NCBI RefSeq assembly: GCF_024710485.1
Contig: NZ_JANJUQ010000026.1
Span: 1-58,044 of the forward strand
Direction of reading: 5' to 3'
Length of the DNA stretch: 58,044 nucleotides
From: Flavobacterium sp.
Lineage (GTDB): Bacteria > Bacteroidota > Bacteroidia > Flavobacteriales > Flavobacteriaceae
The notes beneath the pieces were generated by a model. That model was given only the letters and a program-made list of their open reading frames with translations, was not told where the DNA came from and did not search any database. Position 1 is the first letter of the stretch; the number at the start of each line of letters is the position of its first letter. Position numbers and translations under genes: made by a program. Shown in pieces: positions 51,394-58,044 of this stretch.

Positions 51394-51888
51394 CTACTTC
51401 TTCCCTAACTCAATAATCTCTAAATTTTGGATTTTATCGCCATCAATTTCAAAGCGCAACATGGTTCTGACTTGGTGAAAGCCGTAAATACCGCAAGCAC
51501 CGGGATTCATGTGGAGTAAATTCAGACTCTTATCAAATTGTACTTTGAGTATGTGCGAATGTCCGCAAATAAAAAGCTTGGGAGGATTGCGCTGTATTTC
51601 CGCTCGAATGGCCTGATTGTACTTACCGGGATAACCTCCGATATGAGTAATCCAAACATCGACACTTTCACACCTAAAACGATTGTGCAACGGAAAATCC
51701 ATTCGGGCTTTGTCGTCGTCTATATTCCCATAAACAGCACGCAAAGGCTTGATGGTTTTAATGGCATCGGTTACTTTCAAATCGCCTATATCACCGGCAT
51801 GCCAAACTTCATCGGCTAAACGAACGTATTTTAAGATGGATTCGTCTATATGACTGTGGGTATCGGAAAGGATGAGGATTTTTTTCAA
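51394..51888 (-). CDS. YfcE/MJ0936-family metallophosphoesterase
   Basis: 164 residues with all calcineurin-like metal motifs: DTHSH (9-13), GDIGD, GNIDDD, THIGGY, GHSH and NPGAC. The small size and motif spacing fit YfcE/MJ0936 phosphodiesterases; the natural substrate is unknown. A consensus -7 box lies upstream. It sits in the opposite orientation to truA. Confidence 0.92.
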   Translation of the reverse strand: MKKILILSDTHSHIDESILKYVRLADEVWHAGDIGDLKVTDAIKTIKPLRAVYGNIDDDKARMDFPLHNRFRCESVDVWITHIGGYPGKYNQAIRAEIQRNPPKLFICGHSHILKVQFDKSLNLLHMNPGACGIYGFHQVRTMLRFEIDGDKIQNLEIIELGKK

Positions 51889-51898
51889 AGTAAAAGGG

Positions 51899-51931
51899 AC
51901 TAAGGTTCTAAGACACTAAGGTACTGAGGTT
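51899..51931. repeat. Short degenerate intergenic repeat
   Basis: Units ACTAAGGTTCTAAGACACTAAGGTACTGAGGTT lie between the phosphoesterase start and its -7 box, in the 5' leader of that gene. They resemble the units at 39994-40085 and 40875-40956. Confidence 0.5.
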
Positions 51932-51932
51932 G

Positions 51933-51940
51933 CAAATATA
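51933..51940 (-). promoter_or_regulatory. -7 promoter element of the phosphoesterase gene
   Basis: On the minus strand TATATTTG matches TAnnTTTG exactly, 45 bases before the start. Confidence 0.6.
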
Positions 51941-51987
51941 AGTAACGAAATTATGAAAACTTTAAACATCAAATTTAAAATCCTTTG

Positions 51988-51995
51988 TACCTTTA
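51988..51995 (+). promoter_or_regulatory. -7 promoter element of truA
   Basis: TACCTTTA, one base off TAnnTTTG, 26 bases before the TTG start at 52022. It favours the shorter form of truA. Confidence 0.45.
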
Positions 51996-52021
51996 CACCT
52001 CAAAATTTAGGCCAGTCAAAC

Positions 52022-52759
52022 TTGAGATATTTTATTGAATTAGCATACAGAGGAACCAACTACCACGGATGGCAATACCAACCCGATGCCATATCCGTAC
52101 AAGAAACCCTGAACAAAGCCTTATCAGTTTTGCTGAAGAAAGACATTGATGTTGTTGGTGCCGGCCGTACCGATACCGGTGTACATGCTAAAAAAATGTA
52201 CGCCCACTTTGATTATGAAACGGAAATCGACGGACCGAAATTGGTGCACAAACTCAATTCCTACCTTCCGAAAGACATTGTAGTTTACAAACTCATTCCG
52301 GTAGCTGATGACGCTCATGCCCGATTTGACGCGACCAAAAGAACTTACGAATACCACATTCACACCTTTAAAGATGCGTTTGAAACCGATGGTAGTTGGT
52401 TACACCAATTACCGATTGATATTACTAAAATGAACGAAGCCTGCCGGATTTTGTTCCAACACAACGATTTCGAATGCTTTTCCAAAACCCATTCCGATGT
52501 CAGAACGTTTAATTGTGTTATTTTTGAGGCGCATTGGCAACAAAACGGCACAAAAATAGTCTTTACCATCTCAGCCGATCGCTTTTTGCGCAATATGGTG
52601 CGAGCTATCGTAGGCACTATGATTAATGTAGGTTTAGGCAAAATAAATCTGGACGATTTTGAAAAAATAATTGAAAGCAAAGACCGCGGAAAGGCAGGAT
52701 TTTCAGTACCGGCACACGGCCTCTACTTAACCCAAATAGAATACGACTATATACCATAA
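52022..52759 (+). CDS. truA: tRNA pseudouridine synthase A
   Basis: Makes pseudouridine at positions 38-40 of many tRNAs. 245 residues from the TTG at 52022, which gives the usual family N-terminus (RYFIELAYRGTNYHGWQYQP). The open frame to ATG 51953 adds 23 residues the family lacks and runs across the probable promoter. The catalytic aspartate is in GAGRTDTGVHA. Closing motifs are NMVRAIVGTMINVG and AHGLYLTQIEY. An ABC exporter gene starts 1 base after its stop, so they are probably cotranscribed. Confidence 0.93.
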   Translation: MRYFIELAYRGTNYHGWQYQPDAISVQETLNKALSVLLKKDIDVVGAGRTDTGVHAKKMYAHFDYETEIDGPKLVHKLNSYLPKDIVVYKLIPVADDAHARFDATKRTYEYHIHTFKDAFETDGSWLHQLPIDITKMNEACRILFQHNDFECFSKTHSDVRTFNCVIFEAHWQQNGTKIVFTISADRFLRNMVRAIVGTMINVGLGKINLDDFEKIIESKDRGKAGFSVPAHGLYLTQIEYDYIP

Positions 52760-52760
52760 A

Positions 52761-54515
52761 ATGCAAGCAAAAGCTTTCGATACTAATTTATTCAAACGCA
52801 TATTAAAGTACACCAAGCCTTATAAAAAAAGGTATTACGGTGTGGTGCTGTTTGCTATTTTACTTTCGGTTTTTGCGGCACTTCGCCCTTATTTACTAAA
52901 GCAAACCGTAGATGAATACATAGCACCCAAAGACGAACACGGGTTGTTATTCTACATCACTATCATGGGTGTTGTTTTGCTTTTGGAGACATTGTCGCAG
53001 TTTTACTTTGTGTATTGGGCGAATTGGCTCGGACAAGACATCATTAAAGACATCCGAACCAAACTGTTCAAGCATATGCTGAGTTTCAGGATGAAGTATT
53101 TTGATCACGCTCCGGTGGGACAACTAGTAACGCGTTCCGTATCCGATATTGAACAAATTGCCCGCATTTTCAGCCAGGGATTATTCATGATTATCAGTGA
53201 TTTGCTGAAAATGTTGGTGGTTTTGGTATTTATGTTCTATATGAATTGGCGACTGACCTGGATTGTGATTTTAGCGATGCCGGTTTTGGTCTATATTACT
53301 CGTATCTTCCAACGAAAAATGCAAATCGCTTTTGAGGAAGTTCGCAATCAGGTAGCTAATATGAATACCTTTGTGCAAGAGCGTGTTACCGGGATGAAAA
53401 TTGTGCAACTCTTTAACCGAGAAGCCATCGAATTCGAAAAGTTCAAAGACATCAATCAGAAGCACAACAAAGCTTGGATTAAAACCATTTTATACAACTC
53501 CATCTTCTTCCCTATTGCCGATATTATCTCGTCGTTAACCTTAGGAGCAGTCATTTTATACGGTGGTTTTCATATTTTGGACGGTGATAAATTCACCACT
53601 TTCGGGGATTTGTTTTCGTATACGATGTTTATTGGTATGTTGTTCAACCCTTTGCGTCAAATTGCTGATAAATTCAACGAGATGCAAATGGGAATGATCG
53701 CAGCCAATCGTGTGTTCGACATTTTAGATTCTGATAAAGATGTTCAAAAAGACGGAACAGTTATCGCTTCACATCTGAAAGGTAATATTCGTTTTGAAAG
53801 CGTAGTTTTCAGTTATAACGATAAAGAAAACGTGTTGAAAGGCATCAATCTTACAGTCAACGAAGGTGAAACCATTGCCATTGTTGGTGCTACCGGAGCC
53901 GGAAAATCAACCATCATCAACTTATTGAATCGTTTTTACGAAATCAATTCCGGTGCTATTTATATTGACGAAGAAAACATCAACGAATTTCAATTGGAAA
54001 GTTTGCGCCAACAAATTGCCATCGTATTACAAGATGTCTTTTTGTTTGCTGACACCATTCACAATAATATCACGCTCAACAATCCGAATATCAGTCGAGA
54101 AGAAGTGATTGAAGCTGCCAAGAAAATCGGCGTGCATAAGTTTATCAAAACCTTACCCGGCGGTTACGATTACGATGTGAAAGAACGTGGAGTGATGTTG
54201 TCTTCGGGTCAGCGACAATTGATTGCTTTCCTCAGAGCTTATGTGAACAACCCGAGTATTTTGATTCTGGATGAAGCTACTTCGTCTATCGATACTTACA
54301 GCGAGGAATTGATTCAAAAGGCAACGGAACGAATCACTAAAGGGAGAACCTCTATCATTATTGCGCACCGTTTGGCCACCATTGTTAATGCCGATAAAAT
54401 TATTGTAATGGACAAAGGTCAAATTGTAGAAGAAGGCACACACCAAGAATTAATTAATCGCACTCAAGGCTATTACAAAAATTTATACGATTCACAGTTT
54501 GCCGTGGAAGGCTAA
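52761..54515 (+). CDS. ABC exporter half-transporter (MsbA-like)
   Basis: 584 residues: six-helix transmembrane domain over about 1-325 (YGVVLFAILLSVFAALRPYLL) and a C-terminal ATPase with Walker A GATGAGKST, Q-loop VLQDVFLFADTI, signature LSSGQRQLIAF, Walker B ILILDEATSSID and the H-switch AHRLATI. Such half-transporters act as homodimers or pairs; lipid A flipping (MsbA) or peptide/drug export are the usual functions. It lies 1 base after truA. Confidence 0.94.
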   Translation: MQAKAFDTNLFKRILKYTKPYKKRYYGVVLFAILLSVFAALRPYLLKQTVDEYIAPKDEHGLLFYITIMGVVLLLETLSQFYFVYWANWLGQDIIKDIRTKLFKHMLSFRMKYFDHAPVGQLVTRSVSDIEQIARIFSQGLFMIISDLLKMLVVLVFMFYMNWRLTWIVILAMPVLVYITRIFQRKMQIAFEEVRNQVANMNTFVQERVTGMKIVQLFNREAIEFEKFKDINQKHNKAWIKTILYNSIFFPIADIISSLTLGAVILYGGFHILDGDKFTTFGDLFSYTMFIGMLFNPLRQIADKFNEMQMGMIAANRVFDILDSDKDVQKDGTVIASHLKGNIRFESVVFSYNDKENVLKGINLTVNEGETIAIVGATGAGKSTIINLLNRFYEINSGAIYIDEENINEFQLESLRQQIAIVLQDVFLFADTIHNNITLNNPNISREEVIEAAKKIGVHKFIKTLPGGYDYDVKERGVMLSSGQRQLIAFLRAYVNNPSILILDEATSSIDTYSEELIQKATERITKGRTSIIIAHRLATIVNADKIIVMDKGQIVEEGTHQELINRTQGYYKNLYDSQFAVEG

Positions 54516-54613
54516 GTTTTCAAAATAAATCCTTAAATTCGCAATCTCAAAATAATTCAAAAATGCCGTCATGTTTGACTGCATTTAATCAATTTAAAAT
54601 AATCTTTTTAAAA

Positions 54614-56002
54614 ATGAAATACGATATTATTGTTTTAGGAAGTGGTCCCGGCGGTTATGTTACGGCCATTCGTGCTTCGCAATTGGGTTTTAAAGTAGCC
54701 GTAATTGAAAAAGAAAACCTAGGTGGTATTTGTTTGAATTGGGGTTGTATTCCAACCAAAGCGTTGTTGAAATCGGCTCAGGTTTTTGACTACCTAAAAC
54801 ATGCTTCCGATTACGGTTTAACCGTAAAGGAATTTGATAAAGATTTCAATGCCGTAATTGCTCGTTCCCGCAGTGTAGCTGATGGTATGAGTAAAGGTGT
54901 TCAATTCTTAATGAAGAAAAACAAAATTGACGTTATTGATGGTTTCGGTAAAGTAAAACCAGGCAAAAAAGTAGCAGTTACTGCTGCCGATGGTAAAGTA
55001 ACCGAATACAGTGCCGATCATATTATTATTGCTACCGGTGCTCGTTCCAGAGAATTACCCAACTTACCGCAAGACGGCGTAAAAGTAATTGGTTACCGTC
55101 AGGCGATGACTTTACCAAGTCAGCCGAAAAAAATGATTGTAGTTGGTTCCGGTGCCATTGGTGTAGAATTCGCGCATTTTTACAATTCGATGGGAACAGA
55201 AGTTACTATCGTTGAGTTTATGCCGAATGTAGTTCCGGTAGAAGACGAAGACATCTCAAAACAATTTGAGCGTTCGTTGAAAAAATCCGGTATCAATGTA
55301 ATGACCAATTCTTCTGTTGAAAAAATCGATACCACCGGAAATGGTGTAAAAGCTTTTGTAAAAACGGCTAAAGGCGAAGAAGTTTTGGAAGCTGACGTCT
55401 TATTATCGGCGGTAGGTATTAAAACCAACATCGAAAACATCGGATTAGAAGAAACCGGTATCAAAACAGATAAGGATAAAATCTTGGTGAACGAATACTA
55501 TCAAACCAATGTATCCGGTTATTATGCTATTGGTGATGTAACTCCGGGGCAAGCTTTAGCGCACGTAGCTTCTGCAGAAGGTATTTTGTGTGTGGAAAAA
55601 ATCGCCGGTTTACACGTTGAACCTTTAGATTACGGTAACATTCCGGGTTGTACTTATGCTACACCTGAAATTGCTTCAGTAGGTTTGACTGAAAAAGCAG
55701 CTAAGGAAAAAGGTTATGAATTAAAGATCGGTAAATTCCCGTTCACAGCTTCAGGAAAAGCCAAAGCTGCCGGAACTCCAGATGGTTTTGTAAAAGTTAT
55801 TTTTGATGCCAAATATGGCGAATGGTTAGGTTGTCATATGATTGGCGCCGGTGTAACCGATATGATAGCTGAAGCTGTAGTAGCACGTAAATTAGAAACT
55901 ACAGGTCATGAAATCTTGAAAGCAGTTCATCCGCATCCAACGATGAGTGAAGCGGTGATGGAAGCGGTTGCCGACGCTTATGGAGAAGTGATTCACTTGT
56001 AA
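54614..56002 (+). CDS. lpdA: Dihydrolipoyl dehydrogenase (E3)
   Basis: FAD flavoprotein that reoxidises lipoamide of 2-oxoacid dehydrogenase and glycine-cleavage complexes with NAD. 462 residues from the ATG 54614 (MKYDIIVLGSGPGGYV). Motifs: FAD dinucleotide fold GSGPGG, redox disulfide GGICLNWGCIPTK, NAD fold IVVGSGAIGVEFA, FAD GYYAIGDVTPG and C-terminal HPHPTMSEA with the active-site His-Glu pair. A frame to 54563 adds 17 non-family residues. A weak -7-like word (CATGTTTG at 54570-54577) lies upstream. No E1/E2 genes are adjacent. Confidence 0.97.
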   Translation: MKYDIIVLGSGPGGYVTAIRASQLGFKVAVIEKENLGGICLNWGCIPTKALLKSAQVFDYLKHASDYGLTVKEFDKDFNAVIARSRSVADGMSKGVQFLMKKNKIDVIDGFGKVKPGKKVAVTAADGKVTEYSADHIIIATGARSRELPNLPQDGVKVIGYRQAMTLPSQPKKMIVVGSGAIGVEFAHFYNSMGTEVTIVEFMPNVVPVEDEDISKQFERSLKKSGINVMTNSSVEKIDTTGNGVKAFVKTAKGEEVLEADVLLSAVGIKTNIENIGLEETGIKTDKDKILVNEYYQTNVSGYYAIGDVTPGQALAHVASAEGILCVEKIAGLHVEPLDYGNIPGCTYATPEIASVGLTEKAAKEKGYELKIGKFPFTASGKAKAAGTPDGFVKVIFDAKYGEWLGCHMIGAGVTDMIAEAVVARKLETTGHEILKAVHPHPTMSEAVMEAVADAYGEVIHL

Positions 56003-56021
56003 TTCCGAAACTATAAAGCAT

Positions 56022-56052
56022 AAAAAAACCATCCTATTCGGATGGTTTTTTT
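56022..56052 (+). terminator. Terminator of lpdA, usable by the TPR gene
   Basis: A 13-bp stem (AAAAAAACCATCC with GGATGGTTTTTTT) around TATTC. Confidence 0.93.
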
Positions 56053-56066
56053 ATTGGTAAACATAA

Positions 56067-57395
56067 TTACTGTTTTGCTTTCAAAGCTTTGTATTTGTCT
56101 GTCATTTCAAGAGCATTATAAACACTCATTAATGTTTTCTTAGCAGCTTCATTATCCGGTTGCAACTCATAGGCTTTCTCCAAATAAGGCAATAAAGCAG
56201 AGAAGTTTTTCTCACGATCGGCTTTTAAAGCTGCGTAGCGCTTGTTGTCTTTTTCAGAAGTACCTAACTTATTCATCTCTGTAACAAACTTCTCGTCGGC
56301 TCTCAACATCAACTCTGCAAGATTAAAATTGGCATTGTAATAATTCGGATTAATCTGCAAAGCTCTTTTATAGTACTTCTCAGCTTCTTCAATTTTATTT
56401 GCATTAGCGGCAATAACTCCTAAATTATAGACTAAATCCACATTGTTGGGATTATTGTCTAAAGCCTGATTAACCAACTTCGTATAAGTGTCGAAATCTT
56501 TAACTTTTAGGTATAAATCAGCTTCTGTTAAAATCAAATTAGTGTCATCCGGATTAGCCAAACGAGCCTCAGCTACTGCGGCTTTGGCTTCTTCAACTTT
56601 ACCCTTTTCAACCAAAATCAGTGCAATATTTTTGTAAATTTCACCTCTTTTAGAAGTAGTTTTCTCATCTCTTGGTTTTTCGTGTGAGCCTGATTTGATA
56701 AATAAATCACGCTCAGCCTTACTGTTGAATGTTTCTTCTTGTTTTGAAGTCTTATTCATTGCCCAAAAAAGGGTTGTCTCACCGGTGTAATTGATTTTCT
56801 TTAATTCATAATAGTAAGCCAAAGCACTATCATAATCTCCTCCATTTACCGCAAAACTGGCGGCATAGAACAATTTGTCAGCATCATTTTTATCCATTTG
56901 ATAAACAGAATATAAAACGCTGGCAGCTTCTTTATACTTTTTCTCATTTCCTAAAACAACCGCATAATTGACTAAAGACGGTTTTGACAATGATAATGCA
57001 TCATCAATAGATTTAGTCAATATAGCTTTGCCTGATTTTTTCTCAAAATCTTTAACATCATTCACGTTTTTAGCAATACCGGCTATATTTTCCGGAGTAA
57101 AATATTTGGCTGCTAATTGATTGTTATTGGCATTTTCAGGCTTTGTCATGCCTAACTTCATTTCCAGATAAGGTGTAATCGCCTTATAGTAGTCAAAATA
57201 AACTTTATCCGATTCAGTGGCCGCTCCCATTAGTGGTTCTGCTTTTACCAATGTTGCTTTGTATTCAACAATATCTTTATCGCTTAAAGTCTGTTTTTCG
57301 TAAATCTTTTTCAATCCTTTCAACTCGTCTTTTTGAGCCAAAGTTGAAAAAGAAACCATCATGGCCGAAGCCAATACAATGTGTTTAATTTTCAT
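56067..57395 (-). CDS. Exported tetratricopeptide repeat protein
   Basis: 442 residues with a signal peptide (KHIVLASAMMVSFSTLAQ). TPR-like helix pairs begin near residue 155 (AASVLYSVYQMDKNDADKLFYAASFAVNGGDYDSALAYYYEL) and are clearest at the C-terminus (NNVDLVYNLGVIAANANKIEEAEKYYKRALQINPNYYNANFNLAELM and a final repeat). It starts 17 bases after gyrA and is probably cotranscribed with it. Periplasmic scaffold; partner unknown. Confidence 0.9.
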   Translation of the reverse strand: MKIKHIVLASAMMVSFSTLAQKDELKGLKKIYEKQTLSDKDIVEYKATLVKAEPLMGAATESDKVYFDYYKAITPYLEMKLGMTKPENANNNQLAAKYFTPENIAGIAKNVNDVKDFEKKSGKAILTKSIDDALSLSKPSLVNYAVVLGNEKKYKEAASVLYSVYQMDKNDADKLFYAASFAVNGGDYDSALAYYYELKKINYTGETTLFWAMNKTSKQEETFNSKAERDLFIKSGSHEKPRDEKTTSKRGEIYKNIALILVEKGKVEEAKAAVAEARLANPDDTNLILTEADLYLKVKDFDTYTKLVNQALDNNPNNVDLVYNLGVIAANANKIEEAEKYYKRALQINPNYYNANFNLAELMLRADEKFVTEMNKLGTSEKDNKRYAALKADREKNFSALLPYLEKAYELQPDNEAAKKTLMSVYNALEMTDKYKALKAKQ

Positions 57396-57411
57396 GTGGT
57401 ATTAATTTAAA

Positions 57412-57910
57412 TTATTCTTCAGAAGCAGAAGTTTCTGTTGAAGTATCACCTTCATTAACACCATTGATGTCAGCATCGGTATCTTCATCAGATTCTTCTT
57501 CTTTCATTACTTTAGTTACGGCTGCGATAGAGTCGTTACCTTTGATGTTGATCAAACGAACACCCTGCGTAGCTCTTCCCATTACCCTTAAATCAGAGAC
57601 TTCCATACGGATGGTTAAACCTGATTTGTTGATAATCATCAAGTCGTCCATATCCGTTACGGCGTTAATTGAAATCAACGCTCCGGTTTTTTCGGTGATA
57701 TTCAGGGTTTTCACTCCTTTTCCACCGCGGTTGGTGATTCGGTATACATCTTCTCCATCATCATCAACCAATTTGGTACGCTTACCGTATCCATTTTCAG
57801 TTACTACTAACAATTGGGTCTCATTGATGTCTTCTTTGTTTACAGAAACCATACCAATCACTTCATCCTTGTCATCGGCTAAGGTAATGCCGCGTACACC
57901 GGAAGCTGTT
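57412..57910 (-). CDS. gyrA: DNA gyrase subunit A, C-terminal fragment
   Basis: The last ~165 residues of GyrA: the final blades of the C-terminal DNA-wrapping pinwheel, with GTASGVRGITLADDKDEVIGMV and GRATQGVRLINIKGNDSIA (the GyrA-box-like G(R)xTxGVxxI repeats), then an acidic tail (EEESDEDTDADINGVNEGDTSTE) typical of flavobacterial GyrA. The expected residues before TASGVRG are replaced in frame by GC-rich sequence from about 57911, so the true upstream part (catalytic domain with the active tyrosine) is absent. See the entry for the foreign tail. Confidence 0.93.
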
Positions 57911-58044
57911 CCGGGCCCGGCCCCCAGCTCGATGCACCCGTCCACCACCCGATGGCATGTAGTCGCCATCTGCGCCTGGCTTGCAAACACGGTCAGCTCA
58001 CAGGCGCCGGCCAGATTCGGCAGCGAGGCAGCCAGTTGGAGCCC
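57911..58044. other. GC-rich foreign sequence joined to gyrA (likely chimeric contig end)
   Basis: By hand count 93 of the last 134 bases are G or C (about 69%), against a clearly AT-rich window. The change is abrupt at about 57910, inside the GyrA pinwheel. On the minus strand a frame stays open to the window edge (LAASLPNLAGACELTVFASQ...), with codon use and composition of a high-GC proteobacterial or actinobacterial gene. I do not recognise the protein. gyrA is essential, so a real fusion is unlikely; a misassembly or contaminant join is the simplest reading. Confidence 0.8.

Noticed and set aside
57908..57990. GTG at 57990 as the start of a short GyrA-like protein
   Set aside because: It lies in the foreign GC-rich tail, so the apparent gene is an artefact of the join.

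Overview
The window looks like chromosomal DNA of a Flavobacterium-type bacterium (Bacteroidota, Flavobacteriaceae). It is AT-rich, and most gene starts lie shortly downstream of the Bacteroidota -7 element TAnnTTTG, often too close for any other start codon to be used. Other lineage marks are a type IX secretion C-terminal domain, Rho with a long low-complexity insert, several DUF349 repeats in one protein, and a proteorhodopsin/blh pair. Nearly everything is chromosomal housekeeping. I see no prophage, plasmid, CRISPR array, rRNA or tRNA. The last ~134 bases are GC-rich, do not belong to the gene they interrupt, and are most likely a chimeric contig end.

Layout. 1-5.7 kb: a PAS histidine kinase (cut by the window edge) overlapping a response regulator, a Cu/Zn superoxide dismutase lipoprotein, a YdeI-type protein, a LETM1-like protein and a LysR regulator. 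5.8-12.8 kb: a tight run icd - two small genes - DUF6671 - Sua5/TsaC - SbtA-like bicarbonate permease, facing carbonic anhydrase and a SulP transporter. 13.1-15.4 kb: divergent dps/oxyR and a pair of paralogous 64-residue proteins with matching leaders. 15.5-19.2 kb: mnmD/cytochrome c/DUF4920 operon, ilvE and an orphan NUMOD4/HNH gene. 19.2-26.7 kb: NTP pyrophosphohydrolase, a methyltransferase divergent from a SRPBCC/GyrI protein, an ECF sigma factor with two membrane or exported partners, a Ycf48-like propeller and an exported Pro-Arg-rich protein. 26.8-34.5 kb: kup, an RNA m5C methyltransferase, secreted endonuclease I, DUF349 protein and pyrB. 34.5-36.8 kb: pyrR between G-rich heptamer repeats, a VOC protein and a REP-flanked transposase (RAYT). 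36.8-44.8 kb: ABC-F, a CxxC-less redoxin, transaldolase, SDR, dipeptide epimerase, SRP RNA and glutaminyl cyclase. 44.9-46.7 kb: proteorhodopsin divergent from blh. 46.7-58 kb: dnaK, rho, DUF4293, phosphoesterase, truA, an MsbA-like exporter, lpdA, a TPR protein and the 3' end of gyrA.

How the genes may work together. Proteorhodopsin with the retinal-forming Blh is a complete light-driven proton pump apart from carotenoid synthesis, which is not in this window. The SbtA/carbonic anhydrase/SulP group could supply bicarbonate for anaplerotic fixation, a link proposed for other proteorhodopsin-bearing flavobacteria; here it is inference. OxyR/Dps and SodC cover oxidative stress. A sigma-54-like element is shared by dnaK and the Pro-Arg-rich exported protein. 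The most novel-looking items are the RAYT with three REP-like hairpins, the paralogous 64-residue proteins with a shared 11-base leader motif, the divergent SRP RNA promoter built on a shared TTGCAA, and the foreign join inside gyrA.
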